Below are positions 30,633-38,269 of a stretch of DNA of 38,269 nt, in pieces. The notes below the pieces were generated by a model. The model ran no database searches, was not told where the DNA came from, and saw nothing but the letters and a program-made list of their open reading frames with translations. Source of the DNA: Thiobacillus denitrificans (GTDB taxonomy: Bacteria; Pseudomonadota; Gammaproteobacteria; Burkholderiales; Thiobacillaceae); the NCBI GenBank assembly GCA_002403375.1, contig DHHQ01000008.1:1-38269 (forward strand), in the 5' to 3' direction. Position 1 is the stretch's first letter; each line of letters opens with the position of its first letter. A program made the translations under genes and the position numbers.

Positions 30633-31286
30633 ATGCGTCTGATTCTGCTGGGCGGCCCCGGTGCGGGCAAGGGCACGCAAGCCAACTACATCAAGGAAAA
30701 ATACGGCATTCCGCAGATCTCGACCGGCGACATGCTGCGCGCCCAGATCAAGGCCGGCACCGAACTCGGCATGAAGGCGAAAGCCATCATGGACCAGGGC
30801 GGGCTGGTGTCAGACGACATCATCATCGGCATGGTCAAGGCGCGCCTGACCGAGCCCGACTGCAAGAACGGCTACCTGTTCGACGGCTTCCCGCGCACCA
30901 TCCCGCAGGCCGAGGCGATGAAGGCCGCCGGCGTGCCGATCGACTACGTGGTCGAGATCGACGTCGCCGACGAGGAAATCGTCAGGCGCATGTCGGGACG
31001 CCGCGTGCACGTCGCGTCCGGCCGCACCTACCACGTCGTGTTCAACCCGCCCAAGGTCGCCGGCAAGGACGACGTCACCGGCGAGGACCTGATCCAGCGC
31101 GACGACGACACCGAGGAAACCGTGAAGAAGCGCCTCGACGTCTACCATGCGCAGACCGAACCGCTGGTGAAGTACTACGGCGACTGGGCCGCGCGCGGCG
31201 AGGCCGGGGCACCGAAGTACGTGAAGATCCCCGGCATCGGCAAGGTCGACGAGATCCGCGACGCCATCTTCAAGGCGCTGGGCTGA
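30633..31286 (+). CDS. adk: Adenylate kinase
   Basis: Interconverts ATP, AMP and ADP. The product is 217 residues, the long-lid form. P-loop LLGGPGAGKGTQANYI is at the N terminus, then STGDMLRAQI, FDGFPRTIPQAEAM, and the lid from GRRVHVASGRTYHVVFNPP to IQRDDDTEETVKKRL. The lid has no zinc cysteines. GGGAGG precedes the ATG. The 100-base gap after kdsB contains an AAAAATTTTT palindrome (30551-30560) and possibly a weak promoter, so adk may be transcribed separately. Confidence 0.97.
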   Translation: MRLILLGGPGAGKGTQANYIKEKYGIPQISTGDMLRAQIKAGTELGMKAKAIMDQGGLVSDDIIIGMVKARLTEPDCKNGYLFDGFPRTIPQAEAMKAAGVPIDYVVEIDVADEEIVRRMSGRRVHVASGRTYHVVFNPPKVAGKDDVTGEDLIQRDDDTEETVKKRLDVYHAQTEPLVKYYGDWAARGEAGAPKYVKIPGIGKVDEIRDAIFKALG

Positions 31287-31291
31287 GGCCG

Positions 31292-31657
31292 ATGCCGGCA
31301 AGCATCGCCCCGATGACCGACACCGAGCGCTGGGTCGTCCAGCAGGCGGTGAACGAGCGCTACGGCCGCGAGGTCGTGGTGCAGGACGTCGAGACCGAGA
31401 TCCGCCTGCACATCGACGACCGCGAGCTGACGCTGTGCTCGGGCTTCTACTGGAACGAGCACGGCTGCCACTTCGTGCTGTCGAAGACCGGCGACTCGCG
31501 CTATCGCAGCATGTTCTTCTACCGCATCCGCGACCGCTTCAGCACCGGACGGGAGGAGTACGACGACATCGGCGACTGCGTCACCACGCTGCTGAAGATG
31601 CAGGCCGACGAGGAAGCCAAGCGTCTGGCGGAGGGCGAGACGTCCGGCAGCAGTTGA
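31292..31657 (+). CDS. Small protein of unknown function
   Basis: The product is 121 residues and the family is not recognised. It has no signal peptide or membrane segment. It is rich in charged and aromatic residues: TERWVVQQAVNERYGREVVV, RLHIDDRELTLCSGFYWNEH, RYRSMFFYRIRDRFSTGREE, and an acidic C terminus (DDIGDCVTTLLKMQADEEAK). The start at 31292 lies 6 bases after adk; an internal ATG at 31313 (MTDTERW) is an alternative. It is probably cotranscribed with adk and is followed by a terminator. Confidence 0.7.
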   Translation: MPASIAPMTDTERWVVQQAVNERYGREVVVQDVETEIRLHIDDRELTLCSGFYWNEHGCHFVLSKTGDSRYRSMFFYRIRDRFSTGREEYDDIGDCVTTLLKMQADEEAKRLAEGETSGSS

Positions 31658-31668
31658 TTGATCAGGCC

Positions 31669-31688
31669 AGCCAGCGTGCTGGCTTTTT
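31669..31688 (+). terminator. Intrinsic terminator before pfp
   Basis: AGCCAGC (31669-31675) and GCTGGCT (31678-31684) form a compact stem followed by five T (31684-31688). It is 12 bases after the stop of the 121-residue gene and separates adk from pfp. Confidence 0.75.
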
Positions 31689-31744
31689 GTTGTGCAGAAA
31701 ACCCTATCCATTGCGTTGAAATAGAACATCGAGGAGACAACACC

Positions 31745-33001
31745 ATGGCGAAGAAAATGAACGCCTTCTACGCGCAGTCCGGCGGCGTGACCGCGGTCAT
31801 CAACGCCTCGGCCTGCGGCGTGATCGAGACCGCGCGCAAGCACAAGGACAAGATCGGCAAGGTCTACGCGGGCAGGAACGGCATCATCGGTGCGCTCACC
31901 GAGGACCTGATCGACACCAGCAAGGAATCCGACGCCGCGATCGCCGCCCTGCGCTCGACGCCGTCGGGCGCGTTCGGTTCCTGCCGCTTCAAGCTGAAGT
32001 CGCTGGAAGCCAACAAGCGCGAATACGAGCGCCTGATCGAGGTGTTCAAGGCGCACAACATCGGCTACTTCTTCTACAACGGCGGCGGCGACTCGGCCGA
32101 CACCTGCTTCAAGGTCAGCCAGCTGTCGGAGGCGATGGGCTATCCGATCCAGGCGATCCACGTGCCGAAGACGGTCGACAACGACCTGCCGATCACCGAC
32201 TGCTGCCCGGGCTTCGGCTCGGTCGCCAAGTACATCGCGGTGTCCACGCTGGAAGCGAGCTACGACGTGCGCTCGATGGCCAAGACCTCGACCAAGGTGT
32301 TCGTCATCGAGGTCATGGGCCGTCATGCCGGCTGGATCGCCGCTGCCGGCGGCCTGGTCGAGGACCACGGCATCCCGGTCGTGATCCTGTTCCCGGAAAT
32401 CGAGTTCGACCAGAAGAAATTCCTCGCCCGCGTCGACAAGCTGGTGAAGGAACACGGCTACTGCACCGTGGTCGTCTCCGAGGGCTGCCACTACCCCGAC
32501 GGCAGGTTCCTCGCCGAGCAGGGCACCCGCGACGCGTTCGGCCATGCGCAGCTCGGCGGCGCCGCGCCGGTGGTCGCCAACATGATCAAGGACGCGCTCG
32601 GCCACAAGTTCCACTGGGCCGTCGCCGACTACCTGCAGCGCGCCGCGCGCCACATCGCGTCGAAGACCGACGTCAAGCAGGCCTACGAGCTCGGCAGGAA
32701 GGCCGTCGAACTGGCGATCCGCGGACACAACTCGGTGATGCCGACGGTCGACCGCCTGTCCGACAGCCCCTACAAGTACAGGATCGGCATGGCCGACCTG
32801 AAGGACGTCGCCAACGTCGAGAAATTCATGCCGCGCGACTTCATCACCAAGGACGGCTTCGGCATCACGCCCAAGTGCAAGCGCTACCTGACGCCGCTGA
32901 TCCAGGGCGAGGACTACCCGAAATACCAGGATGGCCTGCCGGTGTATGTCACGCTGAAGAACGTCGCGGTGGCGAAGAAGCTGGCGGCGTTCAAACTGTG
33001 A
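31745..33001 (+). CDS. pfp: Pyrophosphate-dependent 6-phosphofructokinase
   Basis: Reversible PPi-linked phosphofructokinase joining glycolysis and gluconeogenesis; in some autotrophs and methanotrophs it also acts on sedoheptulose phosphates. The product is 418 residues, longer than ATP-PFK (about 320). Two positions decide the donor: GGGDS with Asp116 where ATP enzymes have Gly, and PKTVDND with Lys142 where ATP enzymes have Gly. MGRHAGWIAAAGG is the sugar-phosphate motif. RGDNT with AGGAGA precedes the ATG at 31745. A 71-residue gene and an H+-pyrophosphatase follow, so PPi use and proton pumping are grouped. Confidence 0.93.
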   Translation: MAKKMNAFYAQSGGVTAVINASACGVIETARKHKDKIGKVYAGRNGIIGALTEDLIDTSKESDAAIAALRSTPSGAFGSCRFKLKSLEANKREYERLIEVFKAHNIGYFFYNGGGDSADTCFKVSQLSEAMGYPIQAIHVPKTVDNDLPITDCCPGFGSVAKYIAVSTLEASYDVRSMAKTSTKVFVIEVMGRHAGWIAAAGGLVEDHGIPVVILFPEIEFDQKKFLARVDKLVKEHGYCTVVVSEGCHYPDGRFLAEQGTRDAFGHAQLGGAAPVVANMIKDALGHKFHWAVADYLQRAARHIASKTDVKQAYELGRKAVELAIRGHNSVMPTVDRLSDSPYKYRIGMADLKDVANVEKFMPRDFITKDGFGITPKCKRYLTPLIQGEDYPKYQDGLPVYVTLKNVAVAKKLAAFKL

Positions 33002-33119
33002 GGGGTCAGGATTCAGGGGCCAGGGGTCAGGGGATGTGCGGCTGCGCCGCGCATTAAAATCAGGGCGCGGGCTTGGCCCGCTCTCTCCCCGATCCCTGAA
33101 TCCCGATCCCTGATCCCCT
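33001..33119. repeat. Imperfect long inverted repeat after pfp
   Basis: The left arm (33001-33034) has repeated AGGGGTCAGG-type units and the right arm (33086-33119) the complement, CCTGATCCCC-type units. Between them lie small GC hairpins (GCGCGGGC and GCCCGC). On paper the arms would fold into a long, imperfect stem ending just before the 71-residue gene. Similar words occur in the M50-trpS gap at 9208-9228. Confidence 0.55.
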
Positions 33120-33125
33120 AAAAAA

Positions 33126-33341
33126 ATGACACTCGACCGCGCACGACAACTGTTGAAAGTCCAGGCCGACTTCGGCGGCTTCTACAACGGCAATTCGGCC
33201 AAGCTGATCCTGTCGGAGGTTCAGCGCGAGCACGGCCAGGGGGCGGTCGACCAACTCATTTGCGAACTCGAACTCGACCGCATCTTCGGCTTCGAGCCGG
33301 GCACGCGGTTCGAGGGCGGGCTGGCGATCGGCAAGGAGTAG
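33126..33341 (+). CDS. Small protein of unknown function between pfp and hppA
   Basis: The product is 71 residues and not assigned to a family. There is no signal or membrane segment. It is a compact, probably helical protein: TLDRARQLLKVQADFGGFYN, then AKLILSEVQREHGQGAVDQL and ELELDRIFGFEPGTRFEGG. No ribosome site is seen before ATG, which follows a run of seven A. Codon usage and GC at third positions look like the neighbours. It lies between two pyrophosphate enzymes, suggesting an accessory role, but that is only context. Confidence 0.65.
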   Translation: MTLDRARQLLKVQADFGGFYNGNSAKLILSEVQREHGQGAVDQLICELELDRIFGFEPGTRFEGGLAIGKE

Positions 33342-33346
33342 GGAAG

Positions 33347-33375
33347 ACGGCAGCGCAAGCTGCCGTTCGTTTTTT
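33347..33375 (+). terminator. Terminator or attenuator before hppA
   Basis: ACGGCAGC (33347-33354) pairs with GCTGCCGT (33359-33366) around a GCAA tetraloop. TCG then TTTTTT (33370-33375) follows. It sits 5 bases after the 71-residue gene and 44 bases before hppA, so hppA may need its own promoter or read-through. Confidence 0.65.
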
Positions 33376-33419
33376 GGAGCAGCGTTCGATCTTGCAGCAA
33401 TAACGACAGGGAGAAGAGG

Positions 33420-35456
<2,037 letters not shown>

Positions 35457-35472
35457 ACACGCTTCACCCCGC

Positions 35473-35510
35473 AACCGCCCTGCACGCTATAGTGCAGGGC
35501 GGTTTTTTTT
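35473..35510 (+). terminator. Intrinsic terminator of hppA
   Basis: AACCGCCCTGCAC (35473-35485) and GTGCAGGGCGGTT (35492-35504) form a perfect 13-bp stem with a 6-base loop, followed by eight T (35503-35510). It lies 16 bases after the stop. Confidence 0.95.
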
Positions 35511-35606
35511 CGGGGTGGGAGCGGCGAGCAGGGTTTGCCGGCCTCGCCAAGGAACCTCGTCCGACATTGCTTGCCTGACAGCCAGAATCCTTTAGGAGAA
35601 GCCTTC

Positions 35607-36215
35607 TTGAAACACTTTCTGATGGCCTGTGCCCTTGCCTTGCCCATGCTCGCCCACGCCGGCGGCGTCGATCGCCTCAAGGCCTTCATCGCCGGCGCCA
35701 GGACCGCCGAGGCGGATTTCACCCAGACGGTCGCCGACAGGAGCGGCCGCGTGACCCAGGAGGCGAGCGGGACAATGGCCTTCGCGCGCCCCGGCAAGTT
35801 CCGCTGGGACTACCGTGCGCCCTACGAGCAGGTGATCGTCGGCGACGGCGAGAAGCTGTGGCTGTACGACGTCGACCTCGAGCAGGTCAGCGTCAAGCCG
35901 CTCGGCGAGGTCGTCGCCGGCACCCCGGCGGCGCTGCTGGCGGGCGACGACGCCATCGAGAAGTACTTCACGCTGAGAGATGCGGGCCAGGGCGGCGGGC
36001 TCGAATGGCTCGAGGCCACGCCGAAAACCCGCGACACCACCTTCGAGCGCATCCGCATGGGCTTCAAGGGCGATGTGCTGGTGCAGATGGAGCTGTTCGA
36101 CTTTTTCGGCCAGCGCACCACGCTCAAGCTGTCGAACCTCGCCCGCAACCCGGCCATCGCGCCGTCGCGCTTCCGGTTCGTCCCGCCCAAGGGCGCCGAC
36201 ATCATCGGCGAGTGA
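35607..36215 (+). CDS. lolA: Outer-membrane lipoprotein carrier protein LolA
   Basis: Periplasmic chaperone taking lipoproteins from LolCDE to LolB. The product is 202 residues with a TTG start at 35607 and AGGAG 8 bases upstream. Residues 1-17 are a signal peptide (KHFLMACALALPMLAHA). The mature protein has the half-barrel pattern: FIAGARTAEADFTQTV, GTMAFARPGKFRWDYRAPYEQ, VIVGDGEKLWLYDVDLEQV, and a lid segment later. An ATG at 35622 is an alternative that would leave a very short signal. rarA follows after 46 bases, a common pairing. Confidence 0.92.
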   Translation: MKHFLMACALALPMLAHAGGVDRLKAFIAGARTAEADFTQTVADRSGRVTQEASGTMAFARPGKFRWDYRAPYEQVIVGDGEKLWLYDVDLEQVSVKPLGEVVAGTPAALLAGDDAIEKYFTLRDAGQGGGLEWLEATPKTRDTTFERIRMGFKGDVLVQMELFDFFGQRTTLKLSNLARNPAIAPSRFRFVPPKGADIIGE

Positions 36216-36244
36216 CCCGCCGGCCGCGGCACGCGGGGCTTCGG

Positions 36245-36253
36245 TGGGATAAT
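36245..36253 (+). promoter_or_regulatory. Extended -10 box beside the rarA start
   Basis: TGG followed by GATAAT (36248-36253) makes an extended -10 whose end is 8 bases before the rarA ATG (36262). No ribosome site lies between, so the transcript could be leaderless or nearly so. Confidence 0.4.
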
Positions 36254-36261
36254 CGACGCCC

Positions 36262-37590
36262 ATGAGCCACCAGGACCTTTTCCAGAGCGAGCCTTCCGAG
36301 CCCGCGCTCGATCCGCACGCGCCACTCGCCGAGCGCCTGCGTCCGCACACGCTCGACGACGTCGTCGGCCAGTCCCATCTGCTCGGCCCGGGCAAGCCGC
36401 TCAGGCTCGCGTTCGATTCCCGCAAGCTGCACTCGATGATCCTGTGGGGCCCGCCCGGCGTCGGCAAGACCACGCTCGCACGGCTCACGGCGCAGGCGTT
36501 CGGCGCCGACTTCATCGCCATTTCCGCGGTGCTCTCCGGCGTCAAGGACATCCGCGAGGCGGTCGAGCGCGCGCGCATGAACCAGGCCATCGGCCGCGCG
36601 ACCATCGTCTTCGTCGACGAGGTGCACCGCTTCAACAAGGCGCAGCAGGACGCCTTCCTGCCGCACGTCGAGGCGGGGCTGTTCACGTTCATCGGCGCGA
36701 CCACCGAGAACCCGTCGTTCGAGGTGGTCGGCGCGCTCCTGTCGCGCGCCCAGGTCTACGTGCTGAAGTCGCTGACCCCCGACGAGCTCGGCCAGCTGAT
36801 GCAGCGCGCGCTGAAGGAGCTGCCCGGCCTCAAGCTCGGCGAGGGCGTCGACAGGCTGCTGGCCGCCTACGCCGACGGCGACGCCAGGAAGCTCCTGAAC
36901 CTGCTCGAGCAGCTCGACACCGCGGCGGCGACCGCGCAGGTCGCGGAGGTCGACGCCGCCTTCGTCGAGAACGCGCTCGCGCAGTCGCTGCGCCGCTTCG
37001 ACAAGGGCGGCGAGGCCTTCTACGACCAGATCTCGGCGCTGCACAAGAGCGTGCGCGGCTCCGCCCCCGACGCAGCGCTCTACTGGCTGGTGCGCATGCT
37101 CGACGGCGGCGCCGATCCGCGCTATCTCGGGCGCCGGCTGATCCGCATGGCGAGCGAGGACATCGGGCTGGCCGACCCGCGCGCGTTGCGGCTGGCGCTC
37201 GACGCCGTCGAGACCTACGAGCGGCTGGGTTCCCCCGAAGGCGAGCTCGCGCTCGCCGAGGCCTGCCTCTACCTGGCCTGCGCGCCCAAGAGCAACGCCG
37301 CATACGTCGCCTACAACGCCGCGCGTGCCTTCGTGCAGTCGAACCCGTCGAACGACGTCCCCATCCACCTGCGCAACGCGCCGACCCGGCTGATGAAGGA
37401 GCTCGGCTACGGCCGCGCGTACCGCTACGCGCACGACGAGCCCGAGGCCTACGCCGCCGGCGAACGCTACTTCCCGGACGACCTGGCCGAGCAGCACTGG
37501 TACGAGCCGACGCCGCGCGGCCTCGAAGGCAAGATCGCCGACAAGCTCGCGCACCTGCGCGAACTCGACCGCAAGGCCGGCAAGGACTGA
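36262..37590 (+). CDS. rarA: Replication-associated recombination protein A (RarA/MgsA)
   Basis: Clamp-loader-like AAA+ ATPase acting at stalled forks. The product is 442 residues. Walker A is WGPPGVGKTTLARL (about 62-75), Walker B is IVFVDEVHRFNKAQQD, and the sensor segment is FIGATTENPSF. The C-terminal tetramerisation domain has the family motifs HKSVRGSAPDAALYWLVRML, RRLIRMASEDIGLADP and PNDVPIHLRNAPT-like sequence (here SNDVPIHLRNAPT). It is downstream of lolA. In many relatives serS follows; here an outer-membrane protein does. Confidence 0.96.
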   Translation: MSHQDLFQSEPSEPALDPHAPLAERLRPHTLDDVVGQSHLLGPGKPLRLAFDSRKLHSMILWGPPGVGKTTLARLTAQAFGADFIAISAVLSGVKDIREAVERARMNQAIGRATIVFVDEVHRFNKAQQDAFLPHVEAGLFTFIGATTENPSFEVVGALLSRAQVYVLKSLTPDELGQLMQRALKELPGLKLGEGVDRLLAAYADGDARKLLNLLEQLDTAAATAQVAEVDAAFVENALAQSLRRFDKGGEAFYDQISALHKSVRGSAPDAALYWLVRMLDGGADPRYLGRRLIRMASEDIGLADPRALRLALDAVETYERLGSPEGELALAEACLYLACAPKSNAAYVAYNAARAFVQSNPSNDVPIHLRNAPTRLMKELGYGRAYRYAHDEPEAYAAGERYFPDDLAEQHWYEPTPRGLEGKIADKLAHLRELDRKAGKD

Positions 37591-37669
37591 GCCGAGCGGG
37601 TCGCGGCGACGACGGAAACCGACGGCCGTTCGACGATTCTGCGGAAAGTCCGCCGGTCGTCTTCAGCGG

Positions 37670-37686
37670 GCCGGCCGTCGGCCGGC
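37670..37686. other. GC palindrome upstream of the outer-membrane protein gene
   Basis: GCCGGCCG and CGGCCGGC (37670-37686) flank a single T, in the 159-base gap after rarA. It has no T tract. It might be a protein site or a rarA stop element; otherwise the gap shows only the ribosome site AAGGAG before 37750. Confidence 0.35.
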
Positions 37687-37749
37687 GGGCCGTCAGCCCC
37701 GCATCCTCGGGCATCATGCGGCCATCCGTTCAGCACAAGGAGTTCCACC

Positions 37750-38265
37750 ATGACCACGTTCGACGTGTCCTTCAAGCTCAAGCACCTGGCCGCAGCCGGC
37801 GCGCTGGCGCTCGGCGCGGCCGCGGCCCCCGCCGCCATGGCCGACATGTACTTCGGCTTCAACGCCGGCCCGATGATGATCGACGGCGCGAGCTTCGACG
37901 ATCCCGTCAATGCGGGCGTCGTGATCGGCAAGGAATGGGGCGTGGTCGCCGGCGACATCGGCGTGCAGGCCGAATTCACCACCACCGTCAACGAAGGCTC
38001 CTTCGTCTATTTTCCGGACGTCTATGACGTGAGCATCAATACCCAGGCACTCTACGCCGCGTTCCGCACCGCCGGCCCGGTCTATCTGATCGCCAAGGCG
38101 GGCGTGCTGCGCGAGGAAGTCGACATCGGCGGGTTCTCGGAATCCGACAGCGGTCTGTCGGGCGGCATCGGCGTCGGCTTCAGCCTCGGCATTGCACAAC
38201 TCGAGCTCGAGTACACCGTGGTCGAAGAGGACGTCGCCTACGCCAGCCTCGGCGTGCGCTTCTGA
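37750..38265 (+). CDS. Small outer-membrane beta-barrel protein
   Basis: The product is 171 residues. A signal peptide covers about 1-31, ending AAAAPAAMA before DMYFGF. The mature 140 residues alternate polar and hydrophobic residues in short strands (YFGFNAGPMMID, AGVVIGKEWGVVAGDIGVQAEF, LYAAFRTAGPVYLIAKAGVL, GIGVGFSLGIAQLELEYTVV) and end in YASLGVRF, with the C-terminal Phe typical of barrels recognised by the Bam machinery. The size fits an 8-stranded OmpA/OmpW-like porin-family barrel. Cargo or function is unknown. AAGGAG lies 8 bases before the ATG; the stop is 4 bases from the window end. Confidence 0.82.
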   Translation: MTTFDVSFKLKHLAAAGALALGAAAAPAAMADMYFGFNAGPMMIDGASFDDPVNAGVVIGKEWGVVAGDIGVQAEFTTTVNEGSFVYFPDVYDVSINTQALYAAFRTAGPVYLIAKAGVLREEVDIGGFSESDSGLSGGIGVGFSLGIAQLELEYTVVEEDVAYASLGVRF

Positions 38266-38269
38266 CCCC

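Noticed and set aside
28502..30685. Long minus-strand open frame opposite the cyclase, ycaR and kdsB
   Set aside because: Same compositional artefact; it spans three real plus-strand genes and their overlaps, and has no ribosome site or domain.
33001..33119. CRISPR-like repeats after pfp
   Set aside because: The units are short and degenerate, have no unique spacers of constant length, and are arranged as inverted arms; no cas genes are present.

Overview
This is a GC-rich window of densely packed, ordinary-looking chromosome. The gene content and order point to a betaproteobacterium, most likely a Thiobacillus-like chemolithoautotroph: xseA / exbB-exbD-lpxK-ycaR-kdsB-adk, lolA-rarA, tsaE-amiC-mutL, and pyrophosphate-linked glycolysis beside a proton pyrophosphatase. 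The genus is inference; I saw no rRNA or other decisive marker. There are no insertion sequences, prophage genes or CRISPR arrays.

Layout. 1-1151 (minus): grpE-dnaK under a near-consensus sigma-32 promoter; dnaK runs off the left edge. 1241-1331: tRNA-Ser(GGA) with its own promoter. 1354-4420 (plus): glycosyltransferase 2, a TVP38/VTT membrane protein and a GT39/ArnT-like transferase, a likely lipid-linked sugar cassette. 4427-6744 (minus): yciB-yciI-bolA-parvulin isomerase, ending in a divergent hfq. 6864-10442 (plus): PHP phosphoesterase, yciO, site-2-protease homologue, trpS. 10669-13215 (plus): three exported or lipoprotein genes, including an M48 metalloprotease, behind a possibly structured leader. 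13322-16323: arfB and murI (minus), a short CDF-like transporter (plus), queG (minus). 16318-20307 (plus): tsaE-amiC-hemerythrin-mutL, overlapping end to start. 20371-21334 (plus): a standalone S24 peptidase core and a small protein resembling one domain of sulfur oxygenase reductase, closed by a strong terminator. 21710-22600: a DUF3943-like exported protein. 22656-26083: class I aldolase (minus), miaA (plus), xseA (minus). 26431-31657 (plus): exbB-exbD-lpxK-diguanylate cyclase-ycaR-kdsB, then adk and a small unknown gene. 31745-35456 (plus): PPi-dependent phosphofructokinase, a 71-residue unknown and a K+-independent H+-pyrophosphatase. 35607-38265 (plus): lolA, rarA and a small outer-membrane barrel.

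How the genes fit together. Much of the window serves the envelope: lipid A and Kdo supply (lpxK, kdsB), lipoprotein carrier (lolA), peptidoglycan (murI, amiC), ExbBD energisation, sugar-lipid transferases and an M48 protease. A second theme is pyrophosphate economy: PPi-PFK, H+-PPase and aldolase suit reversible sugar-phosphate flux in an autotroph. A third is tRNA modification and charging (tsaE, queG, miaA, trpS).

The most novel-looking item is the 151-residue protein at 20879-21334. It keeps an HxxxH pair and two cysteines at positions reminiscent of sulfur oxygenase reductase, in a one-domain format beside an S24 core that has no DNA-binding domain. That comparison was made from memory and needs a profile or structure search.
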